Below, piece after piece: positions 8,591-15,143 of a stretch of 32,615 nt of DNA. The notes beneath the pieces were generated by a model, which made no database searches, had not been told where the DNA came from, and saw only the letters and a program-made list of their open reading frames with translations. Source of the DNA: HGM04593 sp964485215. Its GTDB lineage: Bacteria; Bacteroidota; Bacteroidia; Bacteroidales; Bacteroidaceae. Each line of letters begins with the position of its first letter. Positions within the stretch are counted from its first letter, which is position 1. A program made the translations under genes and the position numbers. The stretch spans positions 1 through 32,615 of the forward strand of contig CAZAIM010000007.1 of the NCBI GenBank assembly GCA_964485215.1, read 5' to 3'.

Positions 8591-8830
8591 TCAGCGACGC
8601 ATATCGTGCTCCCCGAAGAGGGTGGGGTAGTCTTCGTCAAGGTTCTTGTAAATGAACGACAGCAACGTTTCCCGCATCCAGTTGCTTTTGTTGCTGATGC
8701 GGTATTTCTTCAAGTAGTCGTCGATAATCTTCATCTCATCGTCGCTGACCAGACATACAATGCGTGAATGGCGTACCGGTTGGGTACGTGCGGTGGTTGC
8801 CTTGGGTGTTTGCTTTTTTCTCGTAGCCAT
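8591..8830 (-). CDS. Small basic ribbon-helix-helix-like protein
   Basis: A 79-residue protein with a Lys/Arg/Thr-rich N-terminal tail (about 1-20). Then come a short predicted strand (RIVCLVS), an amphipathic helix (DDEMKIIDDYLKKYRI), a turn (SN) and a second helix (KSNWMRETLLSFIYKNL). That order resembles a ribbon-helix-helix DNA-binding fold, though I infer this from pattern only. It ends in DYPTLFGEHDMRR. It sits directly upstream of tadA with a 13-nt gap and has a well-formed sigma-ABfr promoter. It resembles small conserved Bacteroidales hypothetical proteins; I know of no function. Nucleic-acid binding is plausible from the basic tail. Confidence 0.75.
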   Translation of the reverse strand: MATRKKQTPKATTARTQPVRHSRIVCLVSDDEMKIIDDYLKKYRISNKSNWMRETLLSFIYKNLDEDYPTLFGEHDMRR

Positions 8831-8852
8831 GGATTGTCAGTGACTTTTGCTG

Positions 8853-8884
8853 CAAAAATAGTGCAACTTGCGCCGAAATGCAAG
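8853..8884 (-). promoter_or_regulatory. sigma-ABfr-type promoter for the RHH-like gene and tadA
   Basis: On the minus strand CTTG (8884-8881), a 20-nt spacer and TATTTTTG (8860-8853). The ATG at 8830 is 22 nt further on. Confidence 0.65.
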
Positions 8885-8886
8885 TT

Positions 8887-8908
8887 TTAGAGGCTGTTTG
8901 AATTGCAG
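8887..8908 (+). repeat. Copy of dispersed CTGTTTGAATT-type repeat
   Basis: TTAGAGGCTGTTTGAATT, lying about 95 nt before the UPF0102 gene. The downstream bases (AAGTTTATTTTTATAAGGCAA) also resemble those after the copy at 14179, so the shared unit here may be about 45 bp. Confidence 0.55.
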
Positions 8909-8943
8909 AAGTTTATTTTTATAAGGCAAAAATTGAATGTTCT

Positions 8944-8975
8944 ATTGTTTTTCCTTGTTCAATGCACTATCTTCG
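8944..8975 (+). promoter_or_regulatory. Probable promoter for the yraN-like/YjbR/birA operon
   Basis: ATTG at 8944-8947, a 20-nt spacer, and TATCTTCG at 8968-8975, one mismatch from TAnnTTTG. The ATG at 9001 is 25 nt downstream. Confidence 0.5.
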
Positions 8976-9000
8976 TCACGAATAAAGAGAACAAGGTGCA

Positions 9001-9363
9001 ATGGCGCAACATAACCTGCTTGGAAAAAAAGGCGAGATGCTTGCTTCGCGTTATCTCATGGAGAAGGGTTTTGCCATTCTTCATTATAACTGGCGTTCGG
9101 GGCACAAGGAGATAGACATTATTGCAAAGGAACGGGACACGCTTGTATTCGTCGAGGTGAAGAGCCGTTCAAGCGAAGATTACGGCAATGCTGCCGATGC
9201 GGTGGATAACCGGAAAATAGAGTATCTGCTTCGTGCGGCCGAGGCGTATGTGTTGAGAAACAGGGTCGACCTGAAATACCGTTTCGATATTGTAACGGTG
9301 ATAGGCAATTGTGAGCCTTACAGAATTGAGCACATTACCGATGCCTTTTATTCAACCTGGTAG
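9001..9363 (+). CDS. UPF0102 (YraN) family endonuclease-like protein
   Basis: A 120-residue protein of the UPF0102 family, which has a restriction-endonuclease-like fold related to Holliday-junction resolvases. The visible hallmarks are GxxGE (G8, G11-E12), EIDIIA (E37, D39) and FVEVKSR with E52 and K54, that is the E/D...D...ExK nuclease core. The C-terminal RFDIVTVI block is also typical. Substrate and biological role are not established for the family. It is followed after 23 nt by the YjbR-like gene and forms the head of a short plus-strand operon. Confidence 0.9.
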   Translation: MAQHNLLGKKGEMLASRYLMEKGFAILHYNWRSGHKEIDIIAKERDTLVFVEVKSRSSEDYGNAADAVDNRKIEYLLRAAEAYVLRNRVDLKYRFDIVTVIGNCEPYRIEHITDAFYSTW

Positions 9364-9386
9364 TTCATGCTGTTTCTGGTTTTACT

Positions 9387-9734
9387 ATGAATATCGAAGA
9401 TGCGCGTATATACTGTCTTGGCAAGATGAATGCAACGGAGGATTTCCCGTTTGACGAGACAACGCTTGCTTTCAGGGTCGAGAATAGGATTTTTGCTATG
9501 GTTGACCTTGAGAATACCAAGTGGTTCTGTGTGAAGTGTGATGCCGACTATGCCGTTGAACTGCGTGACAGGTATGCGCAGATAGTCCCGGCGTGGCATA
9601 TGAACAAGCGTTACTGGAATCAGCTAGACATTGAAATGCTCGACGATAGCCTTGTCGCTCATCTCATCGACCATTCCTATGAGGAGGTTGTCAAGAAATT
9701 GCCAAAGAAGATACGTGTGACATATGGGCTGTGA
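9387..9734 (+). CDS. MmcQ/YjbR family protein
   Basis: A 115-residue protein of the YjbR (CyaY-like fold, putative DNA-binding) family. Recognisable pieces are an N-terminal ARIYCLGKMNATEDFPFDE, the central VENRIFAMVDLE...WFCVKCD strand pair, and the C-terminal PAWHMNKRYWNQL...LIDHSYEEVVKKLPKK. The function is not established in the family. Its last 11 nt overlap the start of birA in another frame, which indicates translational coupling within the operon. Confidence 0.9.
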   Translation: MNIEDARIYCLGKMNATEDFPFDETTLAFRVENRIFAMVDLENTKWFCVKCDADYAVELRDRYAQIVPAWHMNKRYWNQLDIEMLDDSLVAHLIDHSYEEVVKKLPKKIRVTYGL

Positions 9735-10479
9735 CATTTATGTAAGGCATCTGGAAACGGTCGACTCGACCAACAGGTATGCGCGTGACGAGAGTTCCGC
9801 GTTATGGTTGGCCGCCGGAAACGGCGATATTGTCGCTGTAACGGCCGGACATCAGACTGCCGGTCGTGGGCAGCGTGGCAATAGCTGGCAGTCGGGGGCG
9901 GGTGAGAATCTTCTGCTTACTTTGCTTGTCCGCCCGGGTTGTCCTCTTGGGGTTACAAGCCAGTTTTTATTGTCGCAGGCAACAGCCCTTGCCGTGCACT
10001 CTGCCATGAAAAGGTATGGCATAGATACAAAGGTCAAATGGCCGAACGATATATATGCCGGCGAGAGGAAACTGGCAGGCATACTTATAGAACTTGATTA
10101 TTCTGGAAAGTTTGCCGAACAGGCAATTATCGGAATCGGGCTTAATGTGAACCAGATTGAATTTCCTGTAATGGAGAGGGTGCCGGTGTCGATGAAGATG
10201 CTGTGTGGAAAGGAGTTCGAAGTAAGTGATGTCCTTGGCGAGGTGCTGCGCTCATTTATTAATTATAGCAGCATCTTGAATTCTGGCGACTGCGAGACGC
10301 TCGCATCAATGTACAGCAGCCTGTTGTTCGGTTTGGGCGAGGAACGCTGTTTCGTGGACCCCGGTGGGGCGTTCAAGGCTGTTGTCGAGGGCGTTGAACC
10401 AAGCGGTCATCTGCTTCTTCGCCGCGAGGATGGAACACTGACGCGCTATGCCTTCAAGGAGGTTGAACTGCTGCTGTAG
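9724..10479 (+). CDS. birA: Biotin--[acetyl-CoA-carboxylase] ligase (no HTH domain)
   Basis: Activates biotin with ATP and attaches it to the carrier protein of biotin-dependent carboxylases in the cytoplasm. At 251 residues it is the short class that lacks the N-terminal winged-helix repressor domain of E. coli BirA. The biotin/ATP loop GRGQRGNSW is at 47-55 and KWPNDI, holding the catalytic lysine region, at 105-110. KLAGILIEL and GIGLNVN follow in the expected order, and a small C-terminal beta domain closes the protein. It overlaps the preceding gene by 11 nt. Because it has no DNA-binding domain it should not regulate biotin genes itself. Confidence 0.95.
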   Translation: MGCDIYVRHLETVDSTNRYARDESSALWLAAGNGDIVAVTAGHQTAGRGQRGNSWQSGAGENLLLTLLVRPGCPLGVTSQFLLSQATALAVHSAMKRYGIDTKVKWPNDIYAGERKLAGILIELDYSGKFAEQAIIGIGLNVNQIEFPVMERVPVSMKMLCGKEFEVSDVLGEVLRSFINYSSILNSGDCETLASMYSSLLFGLGEERCFVDPGGAFKAVVEGVEPSGHLLLRREDGTLTRYAFKEVELLL

Positions 10480-10497
10480 AGCGTTGCGCAGGGTTGC

Positions 10498-10528
10498 CGG
10501 ACTGAGTTCTGTTCGCCACCGCAGTCCG
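10498..10528. terminator. Weak hairpin between birA and the TPR/HTH gene
   Basis: CGGACTG (10498-10504) pairs with CAGTCCG (10522-10528), a 7-bp stem with a 17-nt loop, between two convergent stops. The U-tract is poor, so this is a tentative call. Confidence 0.3.
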
Positions 10529-10535
10529 AACTTTG

Positions 10536-12083
10536 TTACATTATATCATTTGTGCTGCATCCAAGCCTCTTCTCGATTCTGTGTCTTCTTTTAGTGATGC
10601 CAGACGGGGCACAGCCTCTTATACGTGCAATCTCCGCATAGCTTATTCCAAGCTTTATCTGATACAGGAATATAAGGTCATCGGAAGGAATTTCGGGCCA
10701 TAGGCTCATAATCCTTTCCTTGAAAGTGGGGTACTCCTTGTCGACAGCACTCTGCAGTTCCTCTATCATGTGCTGTTTGGGCTTCATCCTGCAAGCCGCA
10801 AGTTCCTTGAACTCGTTGCTTATGTCCGATATGCTAAGTGCAATCTGTGCCTTTCTCTTCTTTTCATTCATTACACTCTGTTCAAGGTTAAGGTGTTTGT
10901 GTCTCAGTTTGCGGTAGTTTTCTGCAATTCGGCAGGTTGCATATGATACGATAATGACAGCAAGAGCCATTGTGATGATTATCCAAATGAAAAGGTCGGC
11001 CTTGGCAGCCTTTTCGTTCAGCTCCTTCTCTTTTTCACTGCTAAGATTGTAGCGATAGAGGTTGTCGGCATTTGCTGTTTGCGCATTCTGCATTATAATG
11101 CTTACACTGTCGTTGTAGAGCATATACTTGTCGGCCATTTCCAGGGCATTCCCGTTGTTCCCTCCATTCCGGTATATGTTGTACAGTTTGCCTATGATGT
11201 CGCGTTTCTTGTAAAGGTTGTCCGTCATTTCCAGATGCCTGTTGTAGTAGTAGATTGCGGAATCGTTCATCATTGTCTGCTCAAAATAATAGGCCTTGTT
11301 CGAGAGTACATTCTCCGGCAGTTTGTCAATGCTGAATCTGTTTATAAATTCCAAGCAACGCTCTGCATATTCATCTTCTCCAATTGAACTGAAAAAATAG
11401 AGCATTACTCCAAGGTATCTTAGATTCTTGCTGAAGGTGTTGTAGCCTTCAATGTAGAGCAGGCATCTTCTGTAATAGTACATAGCACTGTCAATCTCGC
11501 CGCATTTGTGGAATGTTGATGCAATGTCGTGCAGCGCCGTAGCGTTGATGCTTCCGTTCCTTTCTTTTATTGCGTATGCATTGCGTATTGCATCAAGCGA
11601 TGCTGCGTAGTTGTACTGGTAGTCGTAAAGTTCCGACAGCTGGCTGTATATTCGTGCAAGGAGCGGTGAGTTATGGAGATTCTCATCCTTCATGGCTGTC
11701 TCAATGGCTTTCTGGTACCAGACAACGGCTTTTGGTGTGTCGTACATGTCGCGGTAGACACTGCCTGTATAATATTGCGCCTCGGCAAATTCGGCAGTAT
11801 TGCCTTTACTCTCGTAGTATGCAAGAGCCTTTTTGATTGTACTGTCCGATGTATGTCGTATGTATGCCTTATCGGCACTCTTTGTAAGCAAGAGGGCATA
11901 CTTGGCTTCCGAGGCTTCATTCGGCAGTTCTTTATTGCAGTTGAGTTCAAGCAAACGGATGTATGCGGCCGATGGGGCTGTGTCGCATTGTTGCTCAATC
12001 TCGGCCAGCAGTGGCGGTATGCTGTCATTTTCGTTGCATGAAACAATAATCAGTGCAATAATGCATGTAAGTAGTTTTTTCAT
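10536..12083 (-). CDS. Lipoprotein/membrane TPR protein with C-terminal HTH (putative transmembrane regulator)
   Basis: A 515-residue protein from the ATG at 12083. The N-terminus looks like a lipoprotein signal (MKK, hydrophobic core, IVSC with Cys16). Tetratricopeptide-like helices follow over about residues 30-330 (AQYYTGSVYRDMYDTPKAVVWYQKAI, IYSQLSELYDYQYNYAASLDAI and others). One transmembrane helix lies at about 363-384, then a charged coiled-coil-like stretch, and a C-terminal region (about 472-507) that reads as a sigma-region-4/LuxR-like helix-turn-helix (ISYAEIARIRGCAPSGITKRRHRIEKRLG). The layout is known in Bacteroidetes, but function is mostly unassigned. Topology suggests a periplasmic sensor and a cytoplasmic DNA-binding tail. 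A TTG-started extension to 12107 is excluded because it overlaps the -7 box. The gene is divergent from a serpin gene. Confidence 0.8.
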   Translation of the reverse strand: MKKLLTCIIALIIVSCNENDSIPPLLAEIEQQCDTAPSAAYIRLLELNCNKELPNEASEAKYALLLTKSADKAYIRHTSDSTIKKALAYYESKGNTAEFAEAQYYTGSVYRDMYDTPKAVVWYQKAIETAMKDENLHNSPLLARIYSQLSELYDYQYNYAASLDAIRNAYAIKERNGSINATALHDIASTFHKCGEIDSAMYYYRRCLLYIEGYNTFSKNLRYLGVMLYFFSSIGEDEYAERCLEFINRFSIDKLPENVLSNKAYYFEQTMMNDSAIYYYNRHLEMTDNLYKKRDIIGKLYNIYRNGGNNGNALEMADKYMLYNDSVSIIMQNAQTANADNLYRYNLSSEKEKELNEKAAKADLFIWIIITMALAVIIVSYATCRIAENYRKLRHKHLNLEQSVMNEKKRKAQIALSISDISNEFKELAACRMKPKQHMIEELQSAVDKEYPTFKERIMSLWPEIPSDDLIFLYQIKLGISYAEIARIRGCAPSGITKRRHRIEKRLGCSTNDIM

Positions 12084-12104
12084 CTCCTTTTGCTTTTGAT
12101 TTAT

Positions 12105-12136
12105 CAAATGTATATCTAATGCTTTGTTTCTCCAAG
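12105..12136 (-). promoter_or_regulatory. sigma-ABfr-type promoter for the TPR/HTH gene
   Basis: On the minus strand CTTG (12136-12133), 20 nt, TACATTTG (12112-12105). The -7 box overlaps the alternative TTG start at 12107, so translation must begin at the ATG at 12083. Confidence 0.7.
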
Positions 12137-12332
12137 TTCATAAACCTCTTTTTGAGACTCATTCGTCCCTTTTATTCTGCAGGTATCAGCCTGTAGAGAA
12201 ATGCGCTGTGGGGTAAATGTGACTTTTGCCACAAATTATAAGCGATGTTGTGTGTATGTTGTTGTAAATAAATGTGTTGAGTGTGGGGTAAATGAGGGTA
12301 AATGCTTGGTAACAATATTCAATTCGTTTTGG

Positions 12333-12364
12333 CTTGCAAGATAAATTATCCGTTCATATATTTG
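12333..12364 (+). promoter_or_regulatory. sigma-ABfr-type promoter for the serpin gene
   Basis: CTTG at 12333-12336, 20 nt, and TATATTTG at 12357-12364, an exact TAnnTTTG match. The start codon at 12422 follows after about 57 nt. Confidence 0.7.
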
Positions 12365-12421
12365 TCAAAAACAAATTTCAAAAACAAATTTTCTATAAAA
12401 TAAAATGCCATGATAAAAATT

Positions 12422-13684
12422 ATGAAAAAATTGCTTGCAATCTCTTTTGTATTGCTTTTAGCAGGCTGTGACATGCTTGACCCTTTCAAAAACAATAATA
12501 ATGGTTCCGGCAAGGAGAGGGTTGTGACCCCTGTTGTCTTTACTGTTACCGAGGAGGCCGTGGCTGATGCCAGCAATGATTTTGCTTTCCGTTTCATGCG
12601 TGCGGTAGACAAGAATATGCCCGAGGGTACAAACTATGTTGTCTCTCCTTATAGTGCTCAGGTGGCTCTCTCAATGGCAATGAACGGTGCTGCCGACTCT
12701 ACATTCATGCAGATGCGCGATGTGTTGGGGTACAACGGAATGGAGATAGGTGAGATAAACAGTTATAACAAGAAACTGTTAGATGGGCTGGATCTTGTTG
12801 CAGAGGATGTGAGAGTAACATTCGCTAATTCATTGTGGATAAACAATAACGTATTCCTGAACCAGTTTGCCGAGGTTATTCCTGAGTATAAGGTTTCAAT
12901 GCTTGAGAATTACGATGCCGAGGTTGGGGAACTTGATTTTTCTTCTCCGAGTGCCTTGAAACATATCAACAAGTGGTGCTCGTCCAAGACAAATTCGCTC
13001 ATCGGCAAGGTTGTTGATGAACTGAACCCCTATAGTATCCTTATGTTGATTAACGCTGTCTATTTCAAGGCTCCTTGGGATGAGCCGTTTGAAAAGAAGG
13101 ACAATTTCAAGGATTGTTTCTATTCCTCTACAGGAGGTAAGCAAACCGTAGAGTATATGAAGGATTGTTTCAAATCATTTTATTATGGGAATGATAAGTT
13201 CGAGATTACGCGCAAGGAGTATGGCAAGACTGGCAAGTATAGTTTCTATGTTGTTCTGCCCCGTGAGGGTGTTGCTCCCGAGGATTGTTTTGCAGATCTT
13301 AAGACAGATATATGGGACAATAGGGGTTTTGAACATAATGAGGTTACATTCTCTATTCCAAAGTTCAAGGTTGAGAACAGGACTTCTATAATTCCTGCAC
13401 TCATTTCAATGGGAATGACTGAGCCTTTCAGTGACAATGCCGATTTTTCAAATCTTGCTAATGCTGACAGTATATATATTACCGATGCTACGCAAGGCAA
13501 TGTTTTCATGATAAATGAAAAAGGTACCGAGGCTGCTTCTGTGACAAAAGTAGATATTGGTTATGAATCTGCTCCTTTTCTTAAAAAAGTTGATTTCTTT
13601 ATAAACCGTCCTTTCCTGTTCTTTGTAATAGAGAATACAACCAGGACAATCCTTTTTGCCGGCAAGGTGTCAAGTATTGAGTAA
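12422..13684 (+). CDS. Serpin-family protease inhibitor, lipoprotein
   Basis: A 420-residue serpin from the ATG at 12422 (an ATG four codons upstream is also possible). The signal peptide ends in a clean lipobox LAGC, then a short Asn/Gly/Lys linker, so the inhibitor is probably anchored at the outer membrane. Serpin blocks include NYVVSPYSAQVALSMAMNGA, LINAVYFKAPWDEPF and the C-terminal signature FINRPFLFFVIENTTRTILFAGKV. The reactive-loop hinge reads EKGTEAAS (about 366-373), matching the consensus of inhibitory serpins, so active inhibition is expected. Counting from the hinge puts the scissile bond near GYESAP, but alignment at the loop end leaves P1 uncertain by a few residues. Miropin of Tannerella forsythia is a known Bacteroidales serpin of this kind. 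A hairpin follows the stop. Confidence 0.94.
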   Translation: MKKLLAISFVLLLAGCDMLDPFKNNNNGSGKERVVTPVVFTVTEEAVADASNDFAFRFMRAVDKNMPEGTNYVVSPYSAQVALSMAMNGAADSTFMQMRDVLGYNGMEIGEINSYNKKLLDGLDLVAEDVRVTFANSLWINNNVFLNQFAEVIPEYKVSMLENYDAEVGELDFSSPSALKHINKWCSSKTNSLIGKVVDELNPYSILMLINAVYFKAPWDEPFEKKDNFKDCFYSSTGGKQTVEYMKDCFKSFYYGNDKFEITRKEYGKTGKYSFYVVLPREGVAPEDCFADLKTDIWDNRGFEHNEVTFSIPKFKVENRTSIIPALISMGMTEPFSDNADFSNLANADSIYITDATQGNVFMINEKGTEAASVTKVDIGYESAPFLKKVDFFINRPFLFFVIENTTRTILFAGKVSSIE

Positions 13685-13709
13685 TGATTTATTCACCCCC
13701 CCCGACAAG

Positions 13710-13737
13710 AAGAGGATGACTTTTGGGTCATCCTCTT
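13710..13737. terminator. Bidirectional terminator
   Basis: An 11-bp perfect stem (13710-13720 with 13727-13737, loop TTTTGG) with T-rich and A-rich flanks. It lies between the serpin gene and the convergent small membrane-protein gene. A run of eight C residues precedes it. Confidence 0.8.
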
Positions 13738-13778
13738 TTGGATTGCTTACAGTTGCATCTGCATGCTGTCTGTTTGCA

Positions 13779-14054
13779 TTATTCTACACCCTCGGTGTTC
13801 TTCTTCTCTTCCACGGCCTTGTCTTTTGTCTCCTCTTTGTATTGGGTCATCTCCTTTTCGCGCTCACGGCGAAGCTTCTCGCGCTTGCGCATCAGCACCC
13901 ACAGCAGTGCAAGTACGGCAACAGAAACTCCTATGGTTGTCCATTTTTCGGCACTGCTCATTTCCGTGTTCTTAGGGAAAAGTATAATGTAGACGATGAC
14001 GGTGTATATGCCAAGTAGTGTGACTGTTGTCTTGGGGTTTCTGAAAAATCTCAT
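13779..14054 (-). CDS. Small two-TM membrane protein, unknown function
   Basis: A 91-residue protein with two hydrophobic helices (about 10-27 and 38-56). A highly charged tail rich in Lys, Arg and Glu follows (MRKREKLRREREKEMTQYKEE...), likely a cytoplasmic helix or coiled coil. I do not recognise a named family; similar small hypothetical proteins occur in Bacteroidales. The ATG is followed by basic residues (MRFFRNPK), consistent with N-in topology. It is transcribed toward the serpin gene and shares its terminator. Coding status rests on length, a sensible start and the membrane pattern. Confidence 0.65.
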   Translation of the reverse strand: MRFFRNPKTTVTLLGIYTVIVYIILFPKNTEMSSAEKWTTIGVSVAVLALLWVLMRKREKLRREREKEMTQYKEETKDKAVEEKKNTEGVE

Positions 14055-14178
14055 ACCGGTATATATTGCTGATTGTGCTTGCGAAGTTACGCCAAAGTTT
14101 TTGCAAAAAGGAATTATTTCAATAATTTGCTTGTTTTTATAGCATATTTTAAGAATTTGTTCTAATTTTACGGAAAGC

Positions 14179-14200
14179 TAAGAAGCTGTTTGAATTTATA
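14179..14200 (+). repeat. Copy of dispersed CTGTTTGAATT-type repeat
   Basis: TAAGAAGCTGTTTGAATTTA, about 100 nt upstream of pyrH. The following bases (AAGTTTTTTATAGAGCAAAA) resemble those after the copy at 8887. Confidence 0.6.
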
Positions 14201-14300
14201 TCGTTAAGTTTTTTATAGAGCAAAAATGGCGAAATGTATGGCTTCTATAAGGAAAATATTTTGGGAATTAAAATAATTCTAATAATATAACACATAAATT

Positions 14301-15011
14301 ATGGCTAAGTTTAAACGTATTCTATTGAAGCTCAGCGGCGAGAGCCTTATGGGTGAGCAGGGTTACGGCATAGATGTGAAACGTCTTAATGAATATGCTG
14401 CCCAGATAAAAGAGGTTGCAGGATTGGGAGTGCAGATAGGTATTGTCATTGGCGGCGGTAATATATTCCGTGGCCTGACAGGTGCCGGAAAAGGCTTTGA
14501 CCGTGTCAAAGGCGACCAGATGGGTATGATGGCGACCGTTATAAACAGCCTTGCACTAAGTTCTGCGCTTGGAGCGGCAGGTGTGCCTAATAAAGTGCTC
14601 ACAGCAATCCGCATGGAGCCTGTGGGTGAGTTCTATACCAAATGGAAGGCTATCGAGGCAATGGAGCAGGGGATGGTTGTAATTATGGCGGCCGGTACGG
14701 GAAGCCCTTATTTTACAACCGATACAGGTTCTTCGCTGCGCGGTATAGAAATTGAGGCCGATGTGATGCTCAAGGGTACCCGTGTGGACGGAATATACAC
14801 AGCCGACCCGGAGAAAGATCCTACTGCAACCAAGTTCAATGATATTACATATGATGAGGTAATCTCCCGCGGTCTCAAGGTTATGGACATAACTGCGACT
14901 GCAATGTGCCGTGAGAACAATCTGCCTATATATGTCTTTAATATGGATGTAGTCGGCAATTTCCGCAAGGTAATGGAAGGGGGGGAGATTGGGACGTTCG
15001 TCCACCCTTGA
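14301..15011 (+). CDS. pyrH: Uridylate kinase (UMP kinase)
   Basis: Phosphorylates UMP to UDP in pyrimidine nucleotide synthesis; a hexamer of the amino-acid kinase fold in the cytoplasm. At 236 residues it has the normal bacterial length. Visible motifs are KLSGE (10-14), the GGGNIFRG phosphate-binding loop (51-58), GDQMGMMAT (71-79), a TGSPYFTTDT block, and the nucleotide-binding GIYTADPEKDP. In many bacteria frr follows pyrH; here a long hairpin follows instead and the next gene is on the other strand. No clear sigma-ABfr box was seen upstream. Confidence 0.97.
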   Translation: MAKFKRILLKLSGESLMGEQGYGIDVKRLNEYAAQIKEVAGLGVQIGIVIGGGNIFRGLTGAGKGFDRVKGDQMGMMATVINSLALSSALGAAGVPNKVLTAIRMEPVGEFYTKWKAIEAMEQGMVVIMAAGTGSPYFTTDTGSSLRGIEIEADVMLKGTRVDGIYTADPEKDPTATKFNDITYDEVISRGLKVMDITATAMCRENNLPIYVFNMDVVGNFRKVMEGGEIGTFVHP

Positions 15012-15082
15012 TACTAATTAAAAATGCTTATACGTATGCATAGTATTTGCGCTTTATAATCAGTATCATGGTTTAAAGTGGT

Positions 15083-15138
15083 ATTACAGATAAAAGGAAA
15101 AGGAATGGCACGCCATTCCTTTTCCTTTTATCTGTAAT
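15083..15138. terminator. 56-bp perfect inverted repeat between convergent genes
   Basis: A 27-nt arm (15083-15109) and its exact reverse complement (15112-15138) are separated by only two bases. It lies between pyrH and the end of the polyphosphate-polymerase operon, whose last stop is at 15144. The arms contain purine-rich AAAAGGAAAAGG and its complement, so each strand has a G/C core followed by a T-rich stretch. Bidirectional termination is the simplest role; the length of the perfect stem is unusual. Confidence 0.8.
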
Positions 15139-15143
15139 GGGAG

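Larger units (their letters stand above)
12084..12421. other. Divergent intergenic region between TPR/HTH gene and serpin gene
   Basis: A 338-nt region with a good promoter at each end (12105-12136 minus, 12333-12364 plus). The middle contains GGGTAAATGTGAC and TGGGGTAAATGAGGGTAAATG, that is three loosely repeated GGTAAATG strings at about 12211, 12284 and 12297 which could be operator half-sites. No open frame here looks coding. Confidence 0.5.

Noticed and set aside
8578..8640. N-terminal extension of tadA to 8640
   Set aside because: It overlaps the end of the upstream gene, adds residues unlike TadA, and an ATG at the family-typical position exists at 8577.
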